Below, in pieces: positions 15,260-22,982 of a DNA stretch of 37,265 nt. The notes beneath the pieces were generated by a model. It made no database searches. It was given only the letters and a program-made list of their open reading frames with translations, and was not told where the DNA came from. This DNA is from an uncultured Eubacteriales bacterium (lineage in GTDB: Bacteria > Bacillota > Clostridia > Oscillospirales > Acutalibacteraceae), in the NCBI GenBank assembly GCA_934552855.1, contig CAKTEU010000022.1, positions 1 to 37,265 on the forward strand, read 5' to 3'. The first letter of the stretch is position 1; each line of letters opens with the position of its first letter. Both the position numbers and the translations under genes were made by a program.

Positions 15260-15407
15260 CCGTTTCGGTCAGATTTTTTATGAACGGCAAAAATTCCTTG
15301 CTACGGCGATGCCATTTTTTTTGAAAAATTGAGCCTGATTTGAGCAATTCATGGTAAAATATTACAAATTTGTTGTTTTCTATAATTTAATTTAGTCATT
15401 TAAAGTA

Positions 15408-15436
15408 TAGACTTTTTTTCATGTCTGTGGTATATT
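15408..15436 (+). promoter_or_regulatory. Promoter of the radical SAM gene
   Basis: TAGACT (15408-15413), 17-nt spacer, TATATT (15431-15436), giving a leader of about 20 nt. Confidence 0.6.
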
Positions 15437-15463
15437 TAGTTGGATAATAAGCGAGGTGCTAAG

Positions 15464-16891
15464 ATGACTAACAAAGAAAAAGCCGAACGCAAAATTGCCG
15501 GCGCAATCCTCAATGTGCTGCTTAAATATGTTGACAAAAATCCTCAAAAAAACATTCTGAAGCTTCTTTCCGTTGTTGAAAAGCTCAGCGGAAACACCTT
15601 TCCGAAGAAAAATTTTGAGGCAATGAAAAGGACGATTGAAAAGGGCGAAGGCGTTTATTATGATTACGCAATGAGCTTTCTTCATAACGTTGACAGAGGT
15701 CTTCTTAAAAAAATGCTGCTTGCTCTCGGTCTCGGTGCAGGTGTCAACGGAACAAAAGCCGTTCGCAAAAACCGTGACGTTTATAAATGCAATATTCCGT
15801 TTTTGATTCTCATGGACCCCACAAGTGCCTGCAACTGCAAATGCAAGGGCTGCTGGGCGGCGGAATACGGCCACAAATCAAGCCTCACCTATGATGAAAT
15901 GGCAAGCGTTGTTAAACAGGGAAAAGAACTCGGAACCCATCTTTATATGTTCACGGGCGGCGAACCGCTCATCAAGAAAAAGGAGCTTTTGCGCCTTTGC
16001 GAAGAGAATCCGGACTGTGCTTTTCTTGCCTATACCAACGGAACGCTCATTGACGAAGAATTTTGCAAAGAGGTTCTTCGTGTCGGAAACTTTGCCTTTG
16101 CGCTGAGCGTTGAGGGTACAGAAGAATCCAACGACGCAAGGCGTGGCGACGGAAGCTATCAAAAAACGATCGCCGCAATGGAGCTTCTCAAAAAATACGG
16201 TTGCCTTTTCGGAATGTCCGTTTGCTACACAAGAGAAAACGTTTCCTTCGTCACAAGCGATGAATTTATGGACAAAATGATTTCGCTCGGCGTAAAATTC
16301 GGCTTTTACTTTAACTTTATGCCGGTCGGTCACGACGCTCCCGTTGAACTTATTCCGACTCCGGCGCAAAGAGAGCATATGTATAACTGGCTGAGAAAAA
16401 CCCGCAACGGAAAAACCGGAAAGCCGCTTTTCGTCATGGACTTTCAGGACGACGGCGAATATGTCGGCGGCTGCATTGCCGGCGGAAGAAACTATTTCCA
16501 CATCAACTCCGCAGGCGATATGGAACCGTGCGTATTTATTCATTTTTCCGATTCAAATATCAGAGAAAAAACTCTCCTTGAAGGACTCAAAAGTCCGCTT
16601 TTCATGGCGTACAGACACAACCAGCCGTTTAACGACAATCACCTTCGTCCCTGCCCGATGCTTGAAAATCCGCAGTGCTTGAGAAAGCTCATCAATGAAA
16701 CGGGAGCAAAATCAACCAATCTTCTCGGCGAAGAAACCGCCGAAAGCCTTTGCGCAAAATGCGATAAATTTGCCGCCGAATGGGCACCGGAAGCCGAACG
16801 GATTTGGAACAGCACAAAGCACCCGAACCCGAAAACGCAGTATTACCGTGACACGCCGGAAGGCAAGGCAGAAGCCGCAAAAACAAAATAA
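15464..16891 (+). CDS. Radical SAM protein with Cys-rich C-terminus (SPASM-like)
   Basis: A 475-aa protein. After a helical N-domain of about 110 residues, C123, C127 and C130 (CNCKCKGC) bind the [4Fe-4S] cluster that cleaves SAM; FTGGEPLIKK is the GGEP motif. The C-terminal third has further cysteines (GGCIAGGRNYFHINSAGDME followed by PC; RPCPMLENPQC; SLCAKC), matching auxiliary-cluster SPASM-like domains. A TTG at 15440 is in frame, but GAGGTG 5-6 nt before ATG 15464 sets the start. It has its own promoter and terminator. SPASM relatives modify peptides or act as maturases; I see no precursor peptide next to it, so the substrate is unknown. Confidence 0.88.
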   Translation: MTNKEKAERKIAGAILNVLLKYVDKNPQKNILKLLSVVEKLSGNTFPKKNFEAMKRTIEKGEGVYYDYAMSFLHNVDRGLLKKMLLALGLGAGVNGTKAVRKNRDVYKCNIPFLILMDPTSACNCKCKGCWAAEYGHKSSLTYDEMASVVKQGKELGTHLYMFTGGEPLIKKKELLRLCEENPDCAFLAYTNGTLIDEEFCKEVLRVGNFAFALSVEGTEESNDARRGDGSYQKTIAAMELLKKYGCLFGMSVCYTRENVSFVTSDEFMDKMISLGVKFGFYFNFMPVGHDAPVELIPTPAQREHMYNWLRKTRNGKTGKPLFVMDFQDDGEYVGGCIAGGRNYFHINSAGDMEPCVFIHFSDSNIREKTLLEGLKSPLFMAYRHNQPFNDNHLRPCPMLENPQCLRKLINETGAKSTNLLGEETAESLCAKCDKFAAEWAPEAERIWNSTKHPNPKTQYYRDTPEGKAEAAKTK

Positions 16892-16904
16892 TAAAAAAGC
16901 CGAC

Positions 16905-16946
16905 AAAGCCGCCCGGTCAACAAACAAAACCGTGGCGGCTTTTTTC
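16905..16946 (+). terminator. Terminator of the radical SAM gene
   Basis: AAAGCCGCCCGG (16905-16916) pairs with CCGTGGCGGCTTT (16930-16942; one bulged T), followed by T to 16945. Confidence 0.85.
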
Positions 16947-16982
16947 TTTGCGGCAGCTTCATTATGTTAAAAACTTTTTACA

Positions 16983-17011
16983 TTGACTAATCTTCTCCTT
17001 TGCTTTATAAT
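16983..17011 (+). promoter_or_regulatory. Promoter of the C39-like/GPH operon
   Basis: TTGACT (16983-16988), 17-nt spacer, TATAAT (17006-17011). Confidence 0.85.
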
Positions 17012-17066
17012 TAAAAGCAAGAAAAGATGATTTGAATCACAAATTACAGAAACGGAGAGAAAGCAA

Positions 17067-17615
17067 ATGCTTGAAAAAAAGAACTTTTATCATAACGTTC
17101 TCATTAATCTTCCCGATGATTACCTCAACGGACAGGATGCCGGTGAACTTTCAAAGCTTAAATACGGCCTTTATTCGGTCGGCTGGTGCGGCTGCGAAAT
17201 GATTGCCGTTTATAACGCCGCCCGTGACCTTAAAATCAAGTCAACACTGCCGAGAGTCTGCTTTGAAATGTATCCGAAAACAAGCATCGCAATGGGCTTT
17301 TTCGGCTCAAACGTTGCAATGCTCGGCGATTATTTCAAAAAAAGGAACGTTCCGTATATTCAAACGTGGGATTACAACCGCTTTTTCAACGAACTTCCCT
17401 CGTGTCAATGCGGAATACTCTCGTTTTGGAACCACCGCCGCCTTTTTTCATCGCTTCACACGGTTATGGTCAAGTACATAGACGGAAAAATTGTGATTTT
17501 CAACAAGTCTAACAAGCGCACCGAACCCGTTCCGGTTGATATCCGTCAGCAGGTTACAAGCAAAAAGCTGTTCATCGTCGGCTATCTTTTTGGAAAAGAG
17601 GCGGTTCAAAAATGA
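17067..17615 (+). CDS. C39-like papain-fold protein, probably cytosolic
   Basis: A 182-aa protein with the layout of peptidase-C39-like/BtrH-N-type papain folds: GLYSVGWCGCEMIAVYNAA places a nucleophile at C41 or C43 at the start of a helix, H131 lies in SSLHTVMVKY, and N146 in IVIFNKSN completes a possible Cys-His-Asn triad. No signal peptide or membrane segment is present, so it probably acts in the cytosol. GGAGAG lies 7-8 nt before ATG. Its stop overlaps the start of the GPH transporter gene (ATGA), so the two are translationally coupled and likely act on one compound. Peptidase, amidase or acyltransferase activity are all possible. Confidence 0.75.
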   Translation: MLEKKNFYHNVLINLPDDYLNGQDAGELSKLKYGLYSVGWCGCEMIAVYNAARDLKIKSTLPRVCFEMYPKTSIAMGFFGSNVAMLGDYFKKRNVPYIQTWDYNRFFNELPSCQCGILSFWNHRRLFSSLHTVMVKYIDGKIVIFNKSNKRTEPVPVDIRQQVTSKKLFIVGYLFGKEAVQK

Positions 17616-19177
17616 AAGCCGTCAAAGAAAGAAAACCGTTTTTGGCAAAAATCAAAAACCTTTTGGGAGTAAAAGAAGAAACAAAGCTTGCCCCGATGCT
17701 CGGTTATAATTCCGCAATCTTTTTCACCGGCGGCGGGCCGTATGTTCTCGGAACCTATCTGATGCCGTTTTTGACGGACGTTGAACGCCTTTCAACCGTT
17801 CAATACGGCATGGTTGCGCTTTTTTCATGCGTATGCGACGCAATCACCGACCCGCTCATGGGAATCATTACGGACAGAACACGCCATAGGCTCGGCCGCC
17901 ACCGTCCTTATCTTCGCTGGGGCGTTATTCCGGCAATTATTGCATACTTTTTAATGTGGAATTCATTTGGAATTTCGGCCGCAGGAAACAGCACAAGAAC
18001 AATGTGGTGGTATATTTTTGCATATATGCTTTATAAAACCGTTTCAACGTTCATCACCGTTCCCCACACGGCAATGCTCCCTCAAATTGCGCCGGATTAT
18101 GACCTCAGAACGCAATATAATGCAGTCAAAACAATTCTTGACGCTGTTGCAAGCTATTCTTCGTTTGCCATTGCGGCAATAATTCTCGGCGGAATCAACG
18201 GTATTCTTGAAACACCCTCATTTTCTCCTGAATACCGAACACGCTTTTCAATAATGGGTCTGGTGCTTTGCCTTTGGACATCGCTTCCACTTCTCATCAC
18301 CTTTAAAACAACAAAAGAAGAAAGCTCTGAAAACCAGGTTAACGAACCGTTTGATTTTCATGCTTTTGTTTATCAGTATAAATGGGTCATCAAAAACCGG
18401 GTTTTCAGAAAATACTTTGTTTTCGGCTTTTTTATTCTTCTTTCATCGGCTTTTGCTTCTCAGTGCTTTTATTATTATCTCAAAACCGTCATCGGTCAGC
18501 AGGGAAGCTATTCAATGCTTGTTCTTATAAGCGGAATAGGCGAGGCAGCAGGCTTTTTGCCGGCATACTTTCTTTCAATCAAAAAAAGCAAACAGCTTCC
18601 GGCAAGAGTTTTTGTTCCGGTTGCCGCCGGTGCGCTTTTGCTTGCGTGGTTCACAAAGTCACTCGGCAACCCGGTTGTAATTTTTATTGTTGAGTTTTTA
18701 TACGGACTCGGCCTTGCGGGAATGGCAAGCGTTCAAAGCAACATTCTTCCCGACGTTACCGACGTTGACGAAATGCTCACCGGTCAGCGCAGAGAAGGGG
18801 TTATTTCAACATTTTCAACCTTTGTCAAAAAATTTGTCAGCGGTTTTGCCGCCCTCGGTGTCGGAAGTATTTTGTCCGCATTCGGCTATGACACAGCACT
18901 TTTGCCAAACGAGCAAAGTCAAAGTGCGGTTTTCGGCGTTTCAATCTGCTATACCCTTGTTCCGGTCTGCTTTTTGATTCTTGCTTTTTTGGTAATCTGC
19001 ACATATAATCTTACCCGTGAAAAGCACGCTCTTATAAGAGAAAAAATCGCAATCAAACACGAACACGGATATGTTGAACTGACCGAAGAGGAACAAAAAA
19101 CGCTTGAAAAAATTTCAGGCGTAAAACTTGAAGATATGTGGCTTGGAGAAAGAGAAAACATTAACATAACAAATTAA
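17612..19177 (+). CDS. MFS transporter, GPH cation symporter family
   Basis: A 521-aa polytopic membrane protein. The GPH signature DAITDPLMGIITDRTRHRLG followed by RHRPY is clear, and about 12 hydrophobic helices follow. GAGGCGG lies before ATG, within the end of the C39-like gene, with a 4-bp ATGA overlap. The C-terminus is charged and cytosolic (TEEEQKTLEKISGVKLEDMW). A GPH symporter paired with a papain-fold enzyme suggests uptake of an amide- or peptide-linked substrate then split inside; that is inference. A convergent terminator follows. Confidence 0.9.
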   Translation: MKAVKERKPFLAKIKNLLGVKEETKLAPMLGYNSAIFFTGGGPYVLGTYLMPFLTDVERLSTVQYGMVALFSCVCDAITDPLMGIITDRTRHRLGRHRPYLRWGVIPAIIAYFLMWNSFGISAAGNSTRTMWWYIFAYMLYKTVSTFITVPHTAMLPQIAPDYDLRTQYNAVKTILDAVASYSSFAIAAIILGGINGILETPSFSPEYRTRFSIMGLVLCLWTSLPLLITFKTTKEESSENQVNEPFDFHAFVYQYKWVIKNRVFRKYFVFGFFILLSSAFASQCFYYYLKTVIGQQGSYSMLVLISGIGEAAGFLPAYFLSIKKSKQLPARVFVPVAAGALLLAWFTKSLGNPVVIFIVEFLYGLGLAGMASVQSNILPDVTDVDEMLTGQRREGVISTFSTFVKKFVSGFAALGVGSILSAFGYDTALLPNEQSQSAVFGVSICYTLVPVCFLILAFLVICTYNLTREKHALIREKIAIKHEHGYVELTEEEQKTLEKISGVKLEDMWLGERENINITN

Positions 19178-19182
19178 ACAGG

Positions 19183-19224
19183 CAAAGCCGCCAAGGGTTC
19201 AACTTCAGAACCTTGGCGGCTTTG
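19183..19224. terminator. Long hairpin between convergent genes
   Basis: CAAAGCCGCCAAGG (19183-19196) pairs with CCTTGGCGGCTTTG (19211-19224), with GTTC/GAAC inner pairing. The T-runs are short, but the position between two converging stop codons fits a shared terminator. Confidence 0.7.
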
Positions 19225-19233
19225 TTATATCCG

Positions 19234-19560
19234 TTATAAAAGCCTTGATATTTCACCGGCAATATCGTATGCGCTTTTTTCCGTTGTAAGGATTGAAACG
19301 CCTTCAAGCTCGGCCCTTGCCCTTGCGTTTTCGTCAAGGGCGGCGTTTTCCGTCAGAACGATGCAGGCGCAGTCGGTCAGCACCGCAACGGCAACGGCAT
19401 TGATGTTGCCCATAACGGTCAACCAGCAGTCACCCTCTTTTGCCTTTGACATTACCCAGCTGAGAAGGTCGCCGCAATAGCAGCCCTTAACCTCTTTTTC
19501 ATCACCGCCGCTTGTGAGCGAGGTGAGCGAAAGAGCCGCTTTTAAATCTTTAACAAGCAT
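19234..19560 (-). CDS. DRTGG domain protein
   Basis: A 108-aa protein that is one DRTGG domain: VKGCYCGDLLSWVMSKAKEG, WLTVMGNINAVAVAVLTDCA and GVSILTTEKSAYDIAGEISR fit the family. The domain occurs beside HPr-kinase-like and hydrogenase-like proteins and is thought to bind a ligand or regulate. AAAGGA precedes ATG 19560. It begins 24 nt after the hydrogenase-like gene and is last in that operon. A second DRTGG protein (21926-22276) lies upstream, so the locus holds two divergent copies. Confidence 0.82.
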   Translation of the reverse strand: MLVKDLKAALSLTSLTSGGDEKEVKGCYCGDLLSWVMSKAKEGDCWLTVMGNINAVAVAVLTDCACIVLTENAALDENARARAELEGVSILTTEKSAYDIAGEISRLL

Positions 19561-19584
19561 GTTTTTTCTTCCTTTCGCTGAAAG

Positions 19585-20937
19585 TTATTCGTCGTCTTTC
19601 AAAAAGTTTTCTTCAAAGTCGTTTGAGGTTGTTTGGGCTTTTTCCGAGTGCTTTTCTTTTTTTCTGAACGGTGCGGGAAGGCTCTCCTCGCTGTTGCCTT
19701 TTGCCGCCCAAAAAATGCAATCGTTTTCTTCCGCATAACCTCTTACGATATCATCGGCAAGCGCACGGCACGACGGAGCACCGCAGATTCCGCAATCAAG
19801 CCCGGGAAGCTCTTCCTCAATGCGCCGAAGCTCGCTCATCATCTGCATTGCTTTGATAACGTTATCGGCAAGTTTCATTGCCGGCGAAGGCGTAAGTTCA
19901 TGAGTCCAGCCCATAAGGTCAATGTGAAAATCCTGCGGAAGGCGATTGCAGGAAACGGGCATAAACTTCCTGAGCCGCTGAATCCTCGCCTTGGCAATAT
20001 ATGGGTTTTCAACGGTGAGAACACCGCCGACGCAGCCGCCCGTGCAGCAGTTAAGTTCAATAAAATCAAGGTCGTTGAGCTTTTCGTCCTCAAGTTCTTC
20101 AAGAACGTTGATAACGTTTTCAATTCCGTCTGCGGCAAGATAACGTTCTTTTAAAAGTCCTGCCGATTCGCCGCCGCTGCTTGCCCAGCTTACGCCGATT
20201 ATACCCGAATCACCGAGCGGTTCAATGTCATCGGGCGTAAGTTTATCCATCGTTTGAACAAGAACGGGATAGATATCTTTGATTGCAAATGCGCCGTTGA
20301 TAACGCCGCCGTCATAGCAAAGCGGATTTGTGATTGCCGTTCGCTTTGCCGGACAGGGCGAAATGAAAAACACACCGATATCTTTGTTTTCAAGTCCGGT
20401 TTTTTTCTTTGCCGCTTTTCTTGCAAGCCTTGCGGCAAGGTCAACCGGTGTAAAAAGCGGAAGAATGTTTTTGATAAGATTCGGAAACCTTGTTCTGATG
20501 AGCCGCAAAACCGCCGGGCAGGCGGAAGAAATGACCGGTTTTTGAAGTCCGCCGCCCTCAAGCATACGACGTGACGCATCACTGACAAGTTCGGCAGCCT
20601 TTGAAACCTCAAAAACTTCGTCAAAGCCCATTCTTTGAAGCCCCGTCAAAACATAATCAACGTTATCAAGATTATTGAACTGACCGTAAAGCGACGGAGC
20701 CGGCAAAGCAATGCGATATTTATATTTTACAAGTTCGTTAAAATGTTCGCTGACCGCATATTTTGCGTGGTGCGGACAGACACGGATACATTCGCCGCAA
20801 TCAATGCAGCGATCCGAAATTATATACGCCTTTTTGTTCCGAACACGAATTGCCTGTGTTGGGCAGCGTTTGATGCAGTTTGTGCAGCCCTGGCATTTTT
20901 CATCGTCAAGGCGCACCGAATGAAAAATATTCTCCAT
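19585..20937 (-). CDS. [FeFe]-hydrogenase-like Fe-S protein with altered active-site loop
   Basis: A 450-aa protein. Two [4Fe-4S] ferredoxin motifs come first (C15-C18-C21-C25 and C44-C47-C50-C54), then an [FeFe]-hydrogenase large-subunit domain, then a PF04060-type Fe-S domain (C382, C385, C390, C407). The H-cluster loops are recognisable but altered: L1 reads SSACPAV (usual TSCCPxW, so the proton-relay Cys is Ala), L2 reads SPCPAKR (usual MPCxxK), and L3 reads ELNCCTGGCVGG, keeping both ligand cysteines. This is the pattern of sensory or non-canonical hydrogenases rather than fermentative H2 producers. There is no PAS domain. AAGGAG precedes ATG. It lies between HATPase and DRTGG genes. Confidence 0.87.
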   Translation of the reverse strand: MENIFHSVRLDDEKCQGCTNCIKRCPTQAIRVRNKKAYIISDRCIDCGECIRVCPHHAKYAVSEHFNELVKYKYRIALPAPSLYGQFNNLDNVDYVLTGLQRMGFDEVFEVSKAAELVSDASRRMLEGGGLQKPVISSACPAVLRLIRTRFPNLIKNILPLFTPVDLAARLARKAAKKKTGLENKDIGVFFISPCPAKRTAITNPLCYDGGVINGAFAIKDIYPVLVQTMDKLTPDDIEPLGDSGIIGVSWASSGGESAGLLKERYLAADGIENVINVLEELEDEKLNDLDFIELNCCTGGCVGGVLTVENPYIAKARIQRLRKFMPVSCNRLPQDFHIDLMGWTHELTPSPAMKLADNVIKAMQMMSELRRIEEELPGLDCGICGAPSCRALADDIVRGYAEENDCIFWAAKGNSEESLPAPFRKKEKHSEKAQTTSNDFEENFLKDDE

Positions 20938-20972
20938 TTTTTCTCCTTATGTTTAATTGAATGACAGAGTGG

Positions 20973-21000
20973 TACGGGCCGGGTATGCCGACCCATGAAC
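20973..21000 (-). repeat. Interspersed palindrome, family A, degenerate copy
   Basis: TACGGGCCGGGTATGCCGAC then CCATGAAC; a diverged relative of the copies at 21129 and 21338. Confidence 0.6.
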
Positions 21001-21050
21001 CTAAACTTTTCCACCATGTAAATTTATTGCGAAAATGTACGGCGCAATTC

Positions 21051-21080
21051 GCAGGGGAGTCGCTTGAGGCTCCCATGGGA
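21051..21080 (-). repeat. Interspersed palindrome, family B, copy 2
   Basis: GGGGAGTCGCTTGAGGCTCC then CATGGGA, opposite in orientation to the copies at 1494 and 21257. Confidence 0.75.
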
Positions 21081-21128
21081 TTTATCCTTTTTCGCCGCAT
21101 AAAATTATAGATAAACGTGCGATTATTT

Positions 21129-21158
21129 CGTAGGGGTCGGACCTGTGCCGACCCGTGG
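21129..21158 (-). repeat. Interspersed palindrome, family A
   Basis: CGTAGGGGTCGGACCTGTGC then CGACCCGTGG; stem GGGTCGG/CCGACCC. Confidence 0.8.
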
Positions 21159-21256
21159 AACTTGACCGCTTGCAACGCAAAAATTTATAGATAATTTCTG
21201 CAATTAAACCGAACAAATTCGCAATTGATTTATATGCTGATAACGGTTAGGTTTAA

Positions 21257-21287
21257 ACGGGAGCCTCGCGAGACTCCCCTACGAATT
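21257..21287 (+). repeat. Interspersed palindrome, family B, copy 3
   Basis: ACGGGAGCCTCGCGAGACTC then CCCTACGAATT. Confidence 0.8.
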
Positions 21288-21337
21288 GAACCACACGTTT
21301 TTTCAAAAAATTTACATGGTGCAAAAGGTTAAACCCC

Positions 21338-21365
21338 ATGGGTCGGCACAGGTCCGACCCCTACG
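21338..21365 (+). repeat. Interspersed palindrome, family A
   Basis: CATGGGTCGGCACAGGTCCG then ACCCCTACG; nearly the exact reverse complement of the copy at 21129-21158. Confidence 0.8.
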
Positions 21366-21503
21366 CTAATTTCCGAAATTAATTTATGTTTACGTTTTGT
21401 CGAGACCCCGCAATATTGAACGCCGGTTCAACGCTTCATACGCCGAAGGAATACTTCATACACCGCAAGGTGTGCTTCATGTTCAGCCAAAATGCAGAAC
21501 ACT

Positions 21504-21926
21504 TCATGATATATGTACTTTCAGTCTGAGCGTTGTTCCCACTCCGACTTTGGTATCAATCTGAAATTCATCGGTATATTTTTTGATGTTCGGAAGCCCC
21601 ATTCCGGCACCGAACCCGAGGCAGCGGATATTGTCCGGAGCGGTGGAATAACCTTCCTTCATTGCAAGTTCAACGTTTTCAATTCCGGGACCGTGATCCG
21701 AAAGAGTCATACTGATATTATTTTCGTCAAGTTCAACGTCAATTTCTCCGCCGCCGGCGTGAATAACCATGTTGATTTCGCCCTCATACATTGCAACGGC
21801 AACATTTCGGATAACGCCGGGAGCAATGCCGAGCTGTTTGAGCGTTCGTTTAACGTCTCCGGAAGCAGCACCGGCACGGGTAAAATCATCGCCCGGAACG
21901 TCATAGTGAAGCTTTATGGACTCCAT
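21504..21926 (-). CDS. HATPase-fold ATP-binding protein (anti-sigma/SpoIIAB-like)
   Basis: A 140-aa GHKL-fold protein without kinase dimerisation or sensor domains. Visible boxes are N (VAVAMYEGEINMVIHA), G1 (LSDHGPGIENVELAM) and G2 (GFGAGMGLPNIKKYTD). Stand-alone proteins of this type act as anti-sigma factors or Ser kinases, or as partners of redox sensors. An ATG at 22001 is in frame but lies deep in the preceding gene; ATG 21926 shares one base with that gene's TAA (TAATG) and is preferred. It is therefore translationally coupled to the DRTGG protein. No sigma factor gene is in view. Confidence 0.83.
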   Translation of the reverse strand: MESIKLHYDVPGDDFTRAGAASGDVKRTLKQLGIAPGVIRNVAVAMYEGEINMVIHAGGGEIDVELDENNISMTLSDHGPGIENVELAMKEGYSTAPDNIRCLGFGAGMGLPNIKKYTDEFQIDTKVGVGTTLRLKVHIS

Positions 21927-22276
21927 TATGCACCGCTGCCTCCCCTCAAGCCGGCGGAATAAAGCTTTCCGCAGGCAGTGAACATTTCCATTGATGTGCA
22001 AAGCATGATCATATCACGGTCTTCGGCAAGATTGATCATTGAAAGATCGGGTCTTTTTCCTCTGACAAAAACAATGCAGTGCATATCCATCATTTCCGCT
22101 GTTCTGACAACCTGAGGGTTGACAAGTCCCGTGAGAAGAACCGCCTGTTCTTTCACAAAAGCAAGAACGTCGCTCATCATGTCGCTGCCGCAGGCGGTAT
22201 GCACTTCGGTTTCAAGAAGGTCGTCTCTGCAAACAACCTCCGCTTCAAGAATTTTTTGAACTTCTTTAACAGTCAT
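21926..22276 (-). CDS. DRTGG domain protein, operon-proximal copy
   Basis: A 116-aa protein with DRTGG-type features: HTACGSDMMSDVLAFVKEQA, LTGLVNPQVVRTAEMMDM and IVFVRGKRPD. It differs clearly from the copy at 19234-19560. ATG 22315 is in frame, but GGAGG lies 9-10 nt before ATG 22276, which is chosen. The stop overlaps the next start by one base. This pair (DRTGG then HATPase) is a recurrent neighbour of hydrogenase-like proteins in Clostridia and Thermotogae, supporting a shared signalling role. Confidence 0.82.
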   Translation of the reverse strand: MTVKEVQKILEAEVVCRDDLLETEVHTACGSDMMSDVLAFVKEQAVLLTGLVNPQVVRTAEMMDMHCIVFVRGKRPDLSMINLAEDRDMIMLCTSMEMFTACGKLYSAGLRGGSGA

Positions 22277-22296
22277 ATAATGTTTCCTCCGATACT

Positions 22297-22333
22297 GAAA
22301 AAGGCGAAAGATCAAAAAGTGAGTCTTCCGCCT
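22297..22333 (-). terminator. Partial terminator within the PHP-DRTGG gene string
   Basis: Minus strand AAGGCGGAAG (22333-22324) pairs with CTTTCGCCTT (22310-22301; one mismatch), then TTTTC. It may reduce read-through into the DRTGG gene. Confidence 0.55.
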
Positions 22334-22352
22334 TGATTTTTAATTTAATTTT

Positions 22353-22934
22353 TTACAGAACAAAATCTGCGTCTTCAATTTCCTTTTCAATCACGGCGCA
22401 GGCGGTTTCCCAAACAATTTTTCCGGCCTCAATAAAGCTTTCGCTGTTCTTTTTAACGGAACAGAGCATTGCAAAAGCTTCGCCGATATCGTTTTCAAGG
22501 TCTTTCCCCTTTTTCATTGCAAGGTAATAAAAGGTGAAAGCCGCACCGTCAGAGATGTTTTTATAAAAGTTTGCGTGCTCTTTTCTCAGTGCGTCATGCA
22601 TGGCGTTGATTGCCGTTGTTGAAATTTGCGAAGCGGGAATTTTAAGCTGAAGAAGCGATTCTGCGGCAAAAATCATAAGAACCCTGATTTGAAAAAGAAT
22701 ATCCTGCGACTGAAACTTCGGCGCAAGAAGCTCTTTGAAATCAACGGCAAGCGCATCTTCGCCGGTGCTGTCAATGAGCGGAGTCAGCGTTGCAAGGCGT
22801 TTTCCGAGCACCTTTGCTTTTTGAAGGTTGCCGTTTTGGCGGTGAGAATTGAGAGCTTCAATATCCGCCAAAATATTAATCGAAAAATCTTCTTCATCGT
22901 GTTTTGCTTTATAAATTCTTACATCGTCCGCCAT
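22353..22934 (-). CDS. Uncharacterised helical protein
   Basis: A 193-aa protein I do not recognise. It is predicted mostly helical, soluble and acidic, without signal peptide, membrane helix or metal motif. The frame opens at 22964, but GGAGG lies 8 nt before ATG 22934 (start MADDVRIYKAKHDEE), so that start is used. It sits 48 nt after the PHP gene and before the DRTGG/HATPase/hydrogenase-like genes, separated from them by a weak terminator, so it probably belongs to the same locus. It ends EIEDADFVL. Confidence 0.75.
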   Translation of the reverse strand: MADDVRIYKAKHDEEDFSINILADIEALNSHRQNGNLQKAKVLGKRLATLTPLIDSTGEDALAVDFKELLAPKFQSQDILFQIRVLMIFAAESLLQLKIPASQISTTAINAMHDALRKEHANFYKNISDGAAFTFYYLAMKKGKDLENDIGEAFAMLCSVKKNSESFIEAGKIVWETACAVIEKEIEDADFVL

Positions 22935-22982
22935 TGCAGATTCCTCCGTTGAAAAATCAGACATTATCCGAACTGTCTGTTT

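Larger units (their letters stand above)
20938..21503. other. 566-bp gene-free stretch packed with palindromic repeats
   Basis: It lies inside an otherwise tight operon and holds three family-A and two family-B palindromes in both orientations, joined by AT-rich spacers that recur elsewhere in the window. Near 21421-21495 there are short CTTCAT-containing repeats (ACGCTTCATACGCCGAAGGA and similar). No gene is visible. Confidence 0.8.

Noticed and set aside
20973..21365. CRISPR array in the palindromic repeat cluster
   Set aside because: The repeats differ in sequence, occur in both orientations and lack regular spacing; no cas gene is present.
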